Positions 27,101-37,700 are shown, counted from the stretch's first letter. The stretch is 64,000 nt of DNA from Acanthopleura granulata (GCA_016165875.1 JABBOT010000013.1:17118368-17182367); one strand, 5' to 3'. The notes: a model not told the origin generated them from the letters alone. Program-made: numbers and translations.

Positions 27101-27474
27101 GCAGACACGCCGTAAACAAAACAACAGAATCCCATAATTCTAGGAATATGGGAATTTCGGCCGAAATAAGACACAAATACTACGGTGATGAAGAAGCCAA
27201 CGTCGTTCATACTTTGCAGCAACCCAGTCTGCACGCTGCTCAACCCGAACTGCTTCTCTATCGTGGTGATTTGCGATGACAGATAAGTGCTCATCGCTTG
27301 TGTTACCAAGCCAACGATACCGTAATAAACGGCAAACGGCGCCATTGACGTCAGACAGCATCTTCGCCATGACGTGGCCAGGATATCTCGACTGTCCACC
27401 ATTGTTGTGGGATCTTCCTTCTTTACGACCCCTCTGTTACTCGGTCCGTTCTCCGACATCTCCGGTGTTGCCAT
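11879..27474 (-). CDS. SLCO-A: organic anion transporting polypeptide, complete, 9 coding exons
   Basis: Coding exons on the minus strand are 27474-26796, 25428-25342, 24148-23936, 20180-20016, 19037-18848, 15718-15565, 14928-14744, 13555-13491 and 12165-11879. They sum to 2025 nt (674 residues plus TAG), and all introns are GT-AG with matching phases. The protein has the OATP hallmark DPRWIGAWWFGFL at about residues 263-275. It also has the N-terminal helices with ITTIEKQFGLSS and VFVSYFGRNSHIPR, a Cys-rich Kazal-type loop (about 460-528), and a C-terminal block GWFLGPVVMGYVIDSTC. The length is usual for the family (about 650-720). Known family role: a plasma-membrane carrier with about 12 helices that takes up amphipathic organic anions; the substrate here is unknown. 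The ATG is chosen because SLCO-B aligns from the same Met. The family call is firm; the precise subfamily is not assigned. SLCO-B (55805 onward) is its inverted paralogue. Confidence 0.93.
12485..12725 (-). repeat. Third tRNA-derived SINE family, minus copy
   Basis: Read on the minus strand: tagccgagagttaagtgctt, gcgggttcaatacccc, then ggattttctgcactacttta, which matches 63395-63535. It ends with a ccaccagtatgaaatatgtc string. Lies in SLCO-A intron 8. Confidence 0.65.
12808..12996 (+). repeat. RUDI-like SINE in SLCO-A intron 8
   Basis: Starts in the tRNA B-box region (gctgtgagtccaagctcag) and runs through gccagcaacctgcggatgg to an AT tail. It lies antisense to SLCO-A. Confidence 0.85.
13491..13555 (-). 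CDS. SLCO-A exon 8 (65 nt microexon-like)
   Basis: Acceptor tttcgcag at 13556, donor gtttgc at 13490. Encodes ATQSRDKSLAIGISSFITSLT, the conserved R-x-x-x-x-x-K-S-x-A-I/L-G segment before helix 11. It was found by aligning the 65-nt exon 8 of SLCO-B, and it restores the frame between exons 7 and 9. Confidence 0.92.
13715..13950 (-). repeat. Diverged relative of the third SINE
   Basis: Shares the cacgtgac...catattggtggaaga end and a tRNA-like end (gattggttaatgtgcttgcc on the minus strand) with 12485-12725. Heavily eroded. Lies in SLCO-A intron 7. Confidence 0.5.
14131..14681. mobile_element. MITE-like element, copy 1 (551 bp)
   Basis: The ends are inverted repeats: cataaaaacgatgctaaaat at the left, and the reverse complement of cataaatacgatgccgcaat at the right. 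The inside is AT-rich with no ORF. Copy 2 at 46841-47370 matches along its length, with about 70% identity by eye. Lies in SLCO-A intron 7. Confidence 0.75.
14744..14928 (-). CDS. SLCO-A exon 7 (end of Cys-rich loop and helix 10)
   Basis: 185 nt, phase 0 to phase 2. Encodes GYVDCLCISNS, the remaining loop Cys residues (PGLCLSEC) and a helix with FLSSFSGGLAGIPGTLVPM. The acceptor is gtatgttgcag. A decayed copy of its first half lies just upstream (about 14942-15046). Confidence 0.93.
14942..15046 (-). pseudogene. Decayed duplicate of SLCO-A exon 7
   Basis: On the minus strand, ttacattccag is followed by a sequence matching exon 7 (gtggattgcctgcgtatatt, accgatcccgtcagcc, gggttgtgtcagtcagag). 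It has a TAG at codon 2, a Cys changed to Arg, and an internal deletion that shifts the frame. Its end runs directly into the acceptor of the real exon 7. Confidence 0.75.
15331..15552. repeat. Minisatellite beside SLCO-A exon 6
   Basis: About ten copies of a unit near acaacagcttagtaacaga. It also includes near-copies of the exon 6/intron junction (gaaacttctcgccttgctcc, gaaacttctgacctttttt versus gaaactgttcaccttgcttc). Confidence 0.8.
15565..15718 (-). CDS. SLCO-A exon 6 (Kazal-like loop)
   Basis: 154 nt, phase 2 to phase 0. Encodes the Cys-rich extracellular loop between helices 9 and 10, with CFAGCNCD, PICGSNGINYISPC and HAGCKGKGSK. The Cys spacing fits the Kazal-type module of OATPs. It is six codons longer than in SLCO-B, in the linker before the first Cys. 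The donor gtgaac lies beside a minisatellite holding copies of this same junction. Confidence 0.93.
16021..16200 (+). repeat. Dispersed repeat with ttcttagttctttggtggtt
   Basis: Shares ttatatattttcttagttct and cccatttcggttgacggctgg with 40440-40600 (plus strand) and with 25690-25870 (minus strand). Lies in SLCO-A intron 5. No ORF. Confidence 0.7.
18848..19037 (-). CDS. SLCO-A exon 5 (190 nt)
   Basis: Phase 1 to phase 2. Encodes two helices around GAAATAVFLSGIITRKLKL and ISQLVSSVLFLLGMFLICPQ, then the start of the extracellular loop. The donor is read as gg/gtacga, because only this phase joins the Kazal exon in frame in both paralogues. Confidence 0.9.
19200..19835. repeat. Minisatellite of about 62-bp units with an internal orientation switch
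   Basis: About five units read ggatctaccgc-agtgctaaac and accacagtcaaa on the plus strand (19200-19535). About five more are in the opposite orientation (19536-19835: tttgactgtg, gtacatgtttagcac, cggtagatcca). Lies in SLCO-A intron 4, next to exon 5. A poly-G run of 12 follows near 19861. Confidence 0.82.
20016..20180 (-). CDS. SLCO-A exon 4 (165 nt)
   Basis: Acceptor ttcttcag, donor gtaagacc. Encodes ILPAFWRLARNPVYVFYII, then a helix and VFRPKYMQVHYGVS. This is the typical OATP helix 7 region, where an R-N-P-x-Y/F-x-F-like motif and P-K-Y-x-x-x-x-Y-G are usual. Confidence 0.93.
20363..20606 (+). repeat. RUDI-like SINE, near full length, in SLCO-A intron 3
   Basis: Clear tRNA head: gggcctccttggccgagtgg (A box) and gtgagttcaagttcag (B box). 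The body and the gtaaaacaccaatcaaataa tail are both present. Confidence 0.88.
22771..22892 (-). repeat. RUDI-like SINE, truncated, in SLCO-A intron 3
   Basis: Only the 3' half remains (tgattggtgttttacgccg to cgaccatccacaggt). A poly-C run of about 12 lies just to the right, near 22940. Confidence 0.8.
23936..24148 (-). CDS. SLCO-A exon 3 (OATP signature)
   Basis: 213 nt, phase 1 to phase 1. Carries the superfamily fingerprint D-x-R-W-I-G-A-W-W-x-G-F-L at its start. A hydrophobic helix follows (LFGCLGIILSAPVCLFPRR). After it comes a polar cytoplasmic loop with PTESNPKSSPSD, corresponding to the large loop between helices 6 and 7. Confidence 0.95.
24395..24765. repeat. Simple-sequence minisatellite (accattgttaccaatact units)
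   Basis: Imperfect 12-, 15- and 18-base units, about 20 copies. The Thr/Asn/Ile-rich ORFs on both strands are products of this periodicity and are not genes. Lies in SLCO-A intron 2. Confidence 0.85.
25342..25428 (-). CDS. SLCO-A exon 2 (87 nt)
   Basis: Phase 1 to phase 1. Encodes a Gly-rich helix (GVFGPATGFGIGGAIS) ending in KIYVTLE. The acceptor is ...aacaacag and the donor gtatgt. It is the same length as exon 2 of SLCO-B, with about 80% identical residues by eye. Confidence 0.93.
25690..25870 (-). repeat. Dispersed repeat, minus copy
   Basis: Same family as 16021-16200. Contains accaactgtcaactaaaatg and catcaaagaactaagaaaat. Lies in SLCO-A intron 1. Confidence 0.65.
26796..27474 (-). 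CDS. SLCO-A coding exon 1 (residues 1-227)
   Basis: Encodes the cytoplasmic N-terminus and roughly the first four transmembrane helices. Conserved OATP blocks include QITTIEKQFGLSS and VVFVSYFGRNSHIP. An extracellular stretch after CTIPYLF has two N-x-S/T sites (NAST, NVTST), which fits a glycosylated loop. The donor gtgagt starts at 26795 (phase 1). Directly behind the donor lies a TG/TA microsatellite (about 26720-26780). Confidence 0.93.
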
Positions 27475-27508
27475 GACAACGTTTCCGTCTGAATCGACTC
27501 GGTAAGAT
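27475..27508 (-). other. SLCO-A 5' UTR part of first coding exon
   Basis: An acceptor-like catag/atctta junction at 27509/27508 precedes the ATG by 34 nt. The same arrangement (cgcag/atctta, then a similar gattcagacgg string) occurs before the ATG of SLCO-B. An upstream non-coding exon and the promoter therefore lie further right and were not identified. Confidence 0.6.
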
Positions 27509-27529
27509 CTATGATAGATGTAACTAATT

Positions 27530-27740
27530 TATTCATTTATTTATTTATTTATTTGATTGGTGTTTCACGCCGTGCTCACAAATATTTCACTTAAATGAAG
27601 ATGAACAGCATTATGGTGGGAGGAAACCGGCCAGAGCCCGGTGGAAACCTATGGCCATCCGCAGGTTGCTGGCGGACCCTCCCACGTACGGTCGAAGAAG
27701 GCGACAACATGAGCTGGACTTGAAACCACAGCCACAACAT
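27530..27740 (-). repeat. RUDI-like SINE just upstream of the SLCO-A first coding exon
   Basis: A long TTTA-repeat tail at 27530-27560, then tgattggtgtttcacgccg, ccgcaggttgctggcggac and gagctggacttgaaacca. The tRNA head is lost. Confidence 0.85.
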
Positions 27741-28849
27741 GTGAGAGATATAAATCCATATGGGTTATTAGAATTTTTGCCTATTGTGAAGGTTGTCATT
27801 TTTTCAAATAACGTTTCAACCACTTGGAAAACCTTTTATCTTCTCAAGAAAAATGTTACAGTGGCGTTTAAGAAAAAGGCAACTCGAATTTGATGTAAAC
27901 ATCGCCAGAGAGGCTGCTGGATAATACATCTATGGGTATTTTCACTCATAATCTTGACGTTTTAAATAGAATTTATTGCAATGAAATATTAGAACTTTTA
28001 CGCCAGCTTTAGTGAACCAAACTCTTTGCAGTGACGAGTTACACGAATATTCTCTAACGTTACATGACTTTCTTTTCATTTCGTTTCTTCATAAAATGCT
28101 GTTTTTGTTTCCAAGGCTGGTGGCAAGCAACTTCTTTGTGCGTTTGATCGAGATTCTGAGGCAGACTCATCTGATCTACGCACACGTAAGAGCATTTCAT
28201 ATATGGAGAAACAGAACACATTGACACCGCTCACGTTTGCGACAAAGAAACAAGAAGAAGTCTCGAAAACCTCACTCTATTTCCACTTACTTCTCGCTCG
28301 GCAAGACAGTCCATGCAAGATCATAACAACGGTAACAACTAAAAAGAATTTAATATAAGTAAATTCTGGTTGACTCTTGTCCACTTAGCCTGCACCCTGA
28401 CTTCCTACATTATATCACTGGAAAGCTCACGTGCGAGAGCCTGTAAGTGTACAAGAAGTTATTGATATCATTGTTATCAGTCTGTTTGAGCTGTTGCTGT
28501 ATTGTTTATTTTCTGGAGATAATGTTACTAACCTTTCAGTGATTTAAGGCATAGAGTGCAGTTCAATTTTATTCCTTCCGTTGCATTGGCAGGAATGAAC
28601 ATATGGTCTCCACTGCTTGAAAATCTCAAGGACATTTTTCCAGTTTTTCTTCTCCAAAATTTTTATTTTCAGGGATTTCTGTTTCTGCTTTAATCTGTGC
28701 TGGTCATATTGAGGAACCAATTGACATCCTATTCATGCTTGTTTTATTTCATGTGTATAACTCTTTATACATCTGGCCTGTGTTAATTTTCCATCCTCCT
28801 CGACGCGGTCGGTGGATGCGTTTCAGTCATTGGCGGATGTGTGCATCGA

Positions 28850-29072
28850 AGAACCAGGTAAGCCAGGTGCCTCTTACCAATGCGGTCGCTGTGAGTTTAG
28901 GTCCAGCTCCTGCTGGCTTTCTCCTCGGCCGTACGTGGAAAGGTTCGCCAGAAACTCGCGGGTGCTCGTCAGTTTTCTCAGGCTCTGCCGTTTCCTCCTT
29001 TCACAATGTTGACCACCGTCGTATAAGAGAAAAATTCTTAAGTACGGCGTAAAAACACCAATCAAATGAATG
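28850..29072 (+). repeat. RUDI-like SINE
   Basis: Contains cttaccaatgcggtcgctg, ctcggccgtacgtgg and the tail acggcgtaaaaacaccaatc. Moderately diverged. Confidence 0.83.
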
Positions 29073-30595
29073 AGTAACTAAGAACGAGATACTCTGATCA
29101 GGCTTCTGGCGCTTTATACGTCAGTTTCAAGTTATGCATAACTTGTCATACCTATTTTTAGCTTCTTGTTAGATTCAACCACTTCTGAGAGAGCCCAGTT
29201 TTCGTGGTCATATTGAGGAGAATTTCCGCATCTTTTCTGGAGGTAGTATCGTCCAGGTAAATATGGGTTATCTTTATGACATCTTTGATTCTAGCTTTTA
29301 GGAAAAAATTCACTTTACAGTATTTCCTTTTCAGGTTTAAGCTTCACTGGTCATATTGGAGAACCAGTTTATCCTATTTATGATGGTTTTATTTCATGAA
29401 TGTCATAGTTTATACATTTTTTCTGGCTAATGGCCGATGGTTGGTTGAACCAAAGGTTTTGATCTGTCTTGTACATATAATCCTTCTGTGTTGATCATTT
29501 ACAGTTACATTAAAAGAAAAGATAACAAAAAGTAAAACCAAAATTATTTGAGAAGAGGGTCCGTACAGACGTGAGGAGGCATTTTTACGATGTGCTTGAT
29601 AACTCTTTAAATCACCTTTTAATCTGAAATTCTTACGAGACCATGTTATATGCCATTTTACAGAAACCGGAAACATGATGTCGGGTCCTCCATACCCTAC
29701 GCCTTTCAGGATTAGAGGCGAAGCAGTCCTTTGTGTGCGAAGCACGGTCCCCTTTATTATAACATCCGAGGGCTACAAATTGTGGTCTCCTGGTTAAAGC
29801 CTTGGGAATAACCCCAAACGTATTTCACTACCTCTTTCTCGTTGAAAATGTCTTTAAACTACATCAGAGGTGCCTCGTAATGAGAGCGAAAAACGGTGGT
29901 AACGTGACAGCGGAACGTGTAACGTCTTGTGTAAGAGGGTGGTAGAAGTATCTCTCCCATGACTTTTTTTTTTAAATTGTGAGCATGGCTGCCTGTTGGA
30001 TGTTCCCCATGTGAGTGAGCTTTTTTGCGGACTTTGAACTGCGATATCTCTGTTATCTTACATCACCAAAATAAAAAGTGACGTTTTTTGAAGTATTCTT
30101 TATGGACACATAAACACGTTGTTGTGTTTTCTTTTAATAAACTTACGCATAACTTCTTATACCTGTCTCCAGCTTCGGACCAGGTAATAGCATCTTCGGA
30201 ATTTAGAGGAAATTGTTCGCAAATTTAGAGGAAATTTCTCAATTTCGAGAATTTATAGGCGTTTTAAGCGGGTAGGAACATTGGAGAAATTTTTTTTTCA
30301 TTTATCGGCCAGGAATTCACAGAACGATGAAACTCGTCAAGAACAGAAGAAAACATTGCGTACCTTTTACTAGACCTATCAAATCCGCCGTCTTGTGATT
30401 CAAATTTCGCGTGACCCTTTACCGGTATTCTTTTTCTGGACAATTTCCATGAACAAAAATGGTCATGTAATCTTTCATGGCCGCCGTGTCAGATAACACA
30501 GGAGCGTGAAAGACCCCTTGCAACTAGATGGGAAATTGTCAATCTGTCGCTCACGCCGAATGACAACCGAATGACAAATGGCCCAAGGGCTTCCT

Positions 30596-30868
30596 CGCTT
30601 TGCAGTTTATTTATTTATTTGTGTTTTACGCCGTACTCAAGAATATTACGACGGCGGCCAGCCTTATGGTGGGAGAAAACCCGGGTAGAGCCCGGGGGAA
30701 ACCCATTACCATCCACAGGTTGCTGGCAGACCTTCCCACGTACGGCGGAGAGGAAGCCAGCATGAGCTGGTCTTCAACTCACAACGATCGCATTGATGGG
30801 TGGCTTGGACTCGTTGTGCTGCAATAACGCGCTAACCGACTGAGCCACGGAGGCCCCGCTTTGCAGTT
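30596..30868 (-). mobile_element. Full-length RUDI-like SINE with 12-bp target-site duplication
   Basis: The body is 30608-30856, from the A/T tail to the tRNA head (gctaaccgactgagccacgg, aggccc). The direct repeat cgctttgcagtt flanks it at 30596-30607 and 30857-30868. This is the best-preserved copy in the minus orientation. Confidence 0.9.
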
Positions 30869-33139
30869 GAAGTTGTTATATAACAAATCTTTTTGTGCAA
30901 CAGGCCAACAATAAAAAAGCATTCCTTACTAACCTTGAGCGTCCACCGTGTCCTCTTTTTACACAAAAATTCGTCCACTAATTATCACACATCTTCCTAT
31001 CAGATCCATAAGACGTTGAATTTAAACTAAGTTTTGTCTAACGAATTATATCCCGAATATATGATTGGGTCTTTGTGGAACATTTATTGACGTGAATTGA
31101 TAAACACCTGTAGGTGCCTTTCCCCACAATGTGACTATTTGATATGCTGACACCTAACACATGGCGTGTTAAAACGGACTGATAACGAGAACACCACCTA
31201 TATATTTTCGGCTGCATTTACCTTTCAATTATATAGCAAATATCATCCGTGCATATTTCTTATATTTGAAACACATCTAATATGTGCCTTTCCAAAATGT
31301 AAACCAAAAAAATTTATCTCTTGCCTGGTTTAATCACTTTTTCGTAGCACATGTTGCTAAAAAAGAGTGTTATAAAAGATAGGAATCGAACTCCAGAATT
31401 GTTGTGTCAGCTGGATTGATAGCCGAGAGAGTTAACGTTGATGTGAGTTAACGCGCCAACATGATACTTCACAATATTTTAGAACTCCTCACCTTGGCGT
31501 CAAAGGCGCACAAATGATTTTGGTTCACATTATCATGCTTTTATTATGATGGGAATTCCCTCAACTAAACGCCCTAATGTAACGAAATTTCAATTTGACC
31601 TTACTTTTACCTTCTCATAAAACTAAAAGTATGAGTAACACAACGCCAATGTTTCACAAATATGTTGCATAGTATTTCACATTCAAGTAGAATTTCTGCT
31701 CGAAACAAAACGTACACATCATTCCTTTAGCACCGGGGACTATTTCCCATCTAGTTGCAAAGGGATCCTTTTATTTCAGTGCGATACTTAAATTACCCTG
31801 CAGAGACGTCCATTGTGCTCCCTCAAGTTATATGCACGTTATATTGTCCTTATGTGTATACGGGTCACCCCGGTGTCACATAGCTGAAACATTCCGAAAT
31901 GCGGAAACTTCCTTGAAACACGGTGTTCAAGTCTGTAAGCTACAGCTGAGAATATTTATCAGTAATGTTGTGCCTCCGCCTTTAATACATTGTATTATTC
32001 GCATTGTATGCTCACTGGGTCAGAGTTTGGCGTAGTTCTTGAGTTGTGTATACGTCATAGTCTACACTGTAAATCAGTCGACTTTTCTCGAAGCTATTGT
32101 GTTTATTTTTCAGCTATCCCATGGGTGTATGTGTGTATATCATAATTTCTCGAAAGAAATGGTCGTGTTGTAAACAAGTTTACAATTATAGCGTCCAGAA
32201 AATTGCATATATTTGACTATAAAATCCAGCCGGTTTACGATACAAGTTGTAGTCTTACTAATCACTATAATTGTGAAGGTTACTTACTGGGATTTTCGTT
32301 ACGGGAATTACTGGGCTTCCGTACCGTTGGTCGTTGTCTGTTTGTATTCCAGTCTTTGCTGAGCGAGTGTTTCGTCGCTAGCTATGTTGTTGGAGACTTT
32401 ATTTCTGAGCTTGCATCTCTCATTGTGCCTTTGTGCTGTCATGTACATTTTATCCCAATATCCACTGGAAGAAGCATGTCCTTGTAGGTAACGTTTGTCA
32501 AAAACAGAGAACTTTGCACGGTATCCAGCGCGGATTTCCGACGAGCGGCTTCCCAGGGAAGAGTGGTGGCCCGCAGGGAGGATTGTGACATGGATGCCAA
32601 TCGTGTCTTTCACCTCTGGGGTTCATCCGAACCTGTGGACTTTTCCAATTCTGTGGATTGAAACTCGCCATTTACATCCGCAGTGTTTCGACAGGAGGTG
32701 TGATCTACTGTGATCTCCCTAAGAAACTATATATTGGCATAGTTTGTATTGTTCTTGTTTCTTGTGTAAAAGTTGTGCAACTTGGATCATATCATGTAGT
32801 TAATATATGTAATGAAATTATCTAAGTATCCTTGTGTTTCTTTGCTTGATCTTGTGTAAGGCTTATCGCTGAGTGGGATTTGAGCAAGCCTGCTGTTTAC
32901 TGGTTTTCCTCTAGGATTAGTGATAACCTTACAGTAGCTTGCCAAATGCCCGTGCACGGTTTACCCAAGGTATTCAAGTTACACTCATAAAATTGGCAGG
33001 ACGCATATATGTGACAAAAGTTTGGATTATGGTTTTAAACAAGACTGAAATAGTCAAGTGAATGGAGCTTCCTTGTGTCCCCTTCTTGTTCAGCGGAAAA
33101 CACCCAGGAAAACATGTGCAGTTGCATGTGCTGTTCCGT

Positions 33140-33690
33140 TACTCTTGGGACTCGGTGCTGAACTACAGCGCAACTTGTGGGAATTGGGACTGCAATTTAG
33201 TGTTACGTGCGTGAATCAGTGCTGTACTACAATCTGTGTTGTGGGAATCGATGATGGATTGTAATATTACTTGTGGGAATCAGTGCTAAAGTATAGTGTT
33301 ACTTGCTGAGATCCATCCAAGAGTATATTGTTACGCGTGGCAATAATGGAGGATTATAGTGTTACTTGTTTTAATCTGTACTGAACTGCGGCGTTCTTGT
33401 GGGAATCGGTGCTGAACTGTAATGGTACTTTACGGGAATCCGTGTTGAACGGTAATGCTAAAGAGGGAATCACTGCTGGGACATAGTGCTGCTTATGTGA
33501 ATCGGTGCTGGGCCATAGTGTTACTCGTGGTAACCGGTGCTGAACTTGTAATGTTGCCTGTAGAATCGGTTCTGCACTGTAGAGTCACTTGCGTCAGTCA
33601 GTGCTGATTAATAATGCTATTTGTGGGAATCGATGCGGGATTATAGTCTAACTTATGAGAATCCGTGCAGAGCTATACGTTCTTCCCTTA
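33140..33690. repeat. Degenerate minisatellite of about 33-35 bp units
   Basis: Units resemble gtgggaatcggtgctgaact followed by gtaatgttactt. About 15 diverged copies, single orientation. No ORF crosses the array. Confidence 0.75.
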
Positions 33691-34927
33691 AATGTTTTTC
33701 TCGCGTCCCATAACGTTCATCTTACGCTGTAGTTTTCTTGATTACTCACCGTCTAAGCTGGATTGTTTGTCGTGCGTTCTACCTCCAGGTTATGGGGAAC
33801 AATGAATTACAACATATGAACAATTACGCTAAACGTACAATTCCAATGACCATAGGAAATGTCGATTTACAGATGTATGGCCTAAAACCAAGATGATACA
33901 TCAAACTAGTTCACAACTCCCTCACTCCATTCAAAACATGCAGGAGTAATATTGCCTCACGTAATCTTGTGTTGATTATGATGGGAATTCCCCCGGGGAT
34001 TGCCATGAAGTAGCCAATGTGCTTAGCTTTTGTCTTCTCAGTGTTGAATCACAGCACTCTGGATTTTCAGGGACATATTGCGTGTTAATTGTGCTTTAAA
34101 TTCAAGTAACTTTCCCTCGTTTTCATCGGCAAGAAAGCAATAAAACCTCGCTACTGCACTACTGTGGGACGATTTCCAAGTTAGCTAGCAAAATCCACCC
34201 CAGCAACCTTCTTCTTCCAGAGAGCCAGTATGAGTTCAGAGCCTACGATTCAATGACGTCAACCACCCGCTTCATTATACAAATAGAGTAAGAGCTTCTG
34301 TATAGCACTTCTCCACAGTTGTGCTGCTCATACAACAATACCCCGTGCGATGGCGACCGTATCTACATGTTAATGTAGAAGCCGTTTGTGACGCTATCTA
34401 AGTAACACTACATTTGTGCTCCTTAAGAGTCAGCCCGGACCGAAGTTAAATTCTTACTCCTCCCTCCCTCCTCAAATTTTTGATTCAAGGTGAAATCACC
34501 GATTTCCACGAGTACTCTTTGTTCACATCTATCTCTATAATAACGGAAAAATTCCTAATATTTTTTGCAATGATTCTCAGTCAGTCAGACAATAAGCAAA
34601 TCTGAAGCCATCAGCTGACTTATGATTTGAACAAATCGACAATTTACGACAATGTTGTGCATAGCACCACATGCCGACTTCCAATGGTTGTAGTGGAATA
34701 CATCAAATAGATATAATTTCTCACACTCATAAATCAACACAAGCCCAAATGGTGGCCATCTAGAGTAAGGACGAACCCATGACATGTGGTGTCTATCTGC
34801 GCTGTTTTACCAACTGAGCTATCCAACAAAACCTGAACTATCCGCTTGTTGGAGTATTTATATGACGTGAGAGATTTCTAAGAAATACACACAACATTTA
34901 TAATACAATGTGCCAACACACCAAACC

Positions 34928-35185
34928 ATTTGCAATCGTCTTATTTATTTGATTTATTTATTTGATCGGTGTTCTACGCCGTACTCAAGCATATTTCACC
35001 TGTTCAATGGCGACCAGCATCATGGTGGGAGGAAACCGGGCAGATTCCTGGGGAAACCCACGACCATCAACAGGTTGCCGGCATGTCTTCCCACACACTG
35101 CCATAGCATGAGCTGGACTTGAACTAACAGCGACCGCATTAGTGAGAGGCTTTTGGGTCACTACGCTGTGCTACAATTTGCAATC
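34928..35185 (-). mobile_element. RUDI-like SINE with about 10-bp target-site duplication
   Basis: The body is 34938-35175 and the flanking atttgcaatc is present on both sides. It contains ggaggaaaccgggcag, gagctggacttgaac and gtgagaggcttttgggtcac. The tRNA 5' end is slightly short. Confidence 0.87.
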
Positions 35186-36792
35186 ATCGTCAGAGAATAC
35201 ATCAACAGATACCATTTCCTACATTGGGTGATTATCAGTGTAGAAAATTGTAACTATTCTACACAATCCTAAAACAGAAAGCACACACACAAAAAATAAA
35301 GCTTGTTCACAATTTTTACCCATATCCTTTCAAAGCCTCCGTATCCGCAAATTACTCACCACTACTGATCACTCGGCTTCAAGTCTGAGTGGAAAACAGC
35401 TTGTTCCTTCTGGTTTGATGGAGCGAGTGAGGCACTATACACCCTGTCAGTGTCCTTTGGAAGCAATTATCTGATATCTGTTCAATATACAATCATGTTA
35501 TCGACAACAAAGTTATCTGACAGCTATTAGAATTGTCAACAGAGGCGCTATTTAACAACAAGTGGAATATCATTTTTTTTCTGTTGAGAAAAAGAGACTT
35601 GACTGGAAATACTTCGCTCATTTAGCCCTAAGTGGACGTTTTGTTCGTTGAAAGTTTTTTTGCCAATTATGTGTGGCATATTCCTCAATCAGACCGGGGA
35701 CTACTAAATAGACACCAAACGATATGCTTACTTACTTGCTTACTGGGTTGTTTTTACGCTTATTTGCACACAATATTCAAGAGTATTTGCCCCTCAAACC
35801 ACCACTGCCTATCCAACCCCCGCACTCCCGTCACACACGCACACCTCTCCGATTTCCTTCATTTACTTTATTGGGACTGAACGCCTTCTTCTCACTAGAG
35901 AGGTGTCATAGACGACTTGAGTATCGTTCTCTTGCATTGCACTAGCAATACGTTATCACTTTGCACACAAAACGTCATCGTAAATACAGGAAAGAACAGT
36001 AGACTACACACGTTGTGTTTGAATTACGTTTGGAGGGAAAGATTCGTCAAGAATTGTAAGGAAACTACACTCATACCATTGCTTCTACTTTGCGTCAACT
36101 TCTAGTTCAAAAATAAGGCAAAATAGCAGAATTTATCAACGACAAAAATTACACCCGCAGCAAAGCCGAAATACCACACAAACAGCTAAACGGGAGTTTC
36201 TTCATGTATCTGCGCAAACGGTTACTGGTTATCGTATTGGTATCCATATGTGTAAATGTAACCTTGCGAAACCTCGAGATGTAACACGTGACTTACAGGA
36301 TGATAGGTGTAGGAAATAGACACAAGCCCGATTTACGGTCGTCACAAAGTGGCGTTTACTGCCTATTCCTCTTTAATGCTATAGTAAAGTGCTCAAATTG
36401 TCCAGCCCATCCATTTTAGCAGGTGTTTGGAACAGAAAAAGAAAGTCCTTATTTAACTACAGCGCTAGTTGCCTTCTCCTCTATGAACATGACATACATA
36501 TATCAGCTTTGACTTTTGACATGAATTTTGGAAGTGGCATTTTAATCGATAATTGTTGAGAGAGTAGCTATGTGATAAGTGGCGATTTTACATCTACTTG
36601 GTAGGTAATTGCATAAAAAGTGATGCATTTTCACGTCAACGTTGATACACATCATGCTTGTACTGGATAAGGCAACCATCGGTGTAGTTAAATAGAGGAT
36701 GGTTTCTTTTATTTCTCTGTCTCAAACATCTCTCAAAATGGGTGAGCTCGAAAATCTGAGCTCTTTACTGTGGCCTTAACGAACTACCCTAT

Positions 36793-37235
36793 AGGCCCCC
36801 CATGACTCAGTTGGTTAGCGCGCTAGCGCAGCGTAATGACTTAGAGGCCTTCCATCAATGCGATTGCTGTGGGTTCAAGTCCAGTTCATGCTGGCTTCCT
36901 CTTCGGTCGAACTTACAAGCTAGAAAAACGAAACAGCTAAACATTATTCCACGCAGATAAAAAAGTATGCAACCATATTATTAGGTAAACAAATTATCAC
37001 CTAATTCTACACAGGTATATGTTTCAAAAACAATATGGAGCATTGTATTTTGAAAAAGTAATATCAATGATTAAAATCAATCGTGCTGAACGCCGCTATC
37101 TGCACGGTCTATCTCGGACTATGTTTGAATGAACTCTATATCCCCCCCTCCGGTTTACTACCACCATAATTGCGATTTGTATAAACGAAAGATCCTCGAG
37201 TATGGCGTAAATCACCGATGAATAAATAAGTAAAT
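36793..37235 (+). repeat. RUDI-like SINE split by about 240 bp of other sequence
   Basis: The tRNA head and 5' body are at 36793-36910 (gactcagttggttagcgcgc, gggttcaagtccag). The 3' end is at 37150-37235 (ggtttactaccaccataat, tatggcgtaaatcacc). The middle of the SINE is absent and replaced by unrelated DNA, so this is a rearrangement rather than a clean insertion. Confidence 0.75.
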
Positions 37236-37374
37236 CTACAATTGTTTGTTATCCGTCGCCAAAGGAACTTCATGCAAGGCCTCACGAAAATTCCTAGGAG
37301 GGTTGATGAAAACTTGTTGAAGTCCAGGATCGGAGAGCAGTGCGGCCAGCAGAATACAAAAGATTACCACTGGC

Positions 37375-37700
37375 CAGTCAGAATTATGGCTTAAAAGATC
37401 CCATAAACTTGCACGTGAAACAAGTGTGACTGATATGTCCTCGAAGAAAATCGAATGTGATTTGCATGAAGCCGTCCCAGAAGTTCGACAACGATAGCTT
37501 GTCCAATCGTTACATGATTCTATTAAATCACGTGATGCTTGCCCATGATCGAGTGACCTTAGGGGTTGAGTTTTCAAACGAGTCTAGCAGAACAAAATTG
37601 ATTATATGCATACAGGGCTGATAACTCGAAGTATAGGCATGATGAAGGAAGAAGAATTAGTTCAATTTTAGAATACAAAGATTCCCAATTGTGAACCACT
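37375..37700. repeat. Dispersed repeat pair (with 44530-44800)
   Basis: Shares eroded blocks with 44530-44800: cgaatgtga-tt, gtccaatcgttaca, gggctgata-ctc and ttagttcaattttagaat. Both copies are old. The ORFs over it are not conserved between the copies. Confidence 0.4.

Noticed and set aside
30571..30827. Overlapping ORFs of 64-75 codons
   Set aside because: Translations of the full-length SINE at 30608-30856. The same peptide-like strings recur at other SINE copies.
30506..31770. Possible transposon bounded by inverted copies of tttcccatctagttgcaa
   Set aside because: The two short matches face each other, but no coding sequence, target-site duplication or extended pairing was found. Too weak to call.
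34757..34830. tRNA-like sequence on the minus strand (ggatagctcagttggtaaaa ... catgggttcgtcc)
   Set aside because: A- and B-box-like strings are present, but the acceptor and anticodon stems do not pair. Most likely an eroded SINE head rather than a tRNA gene.
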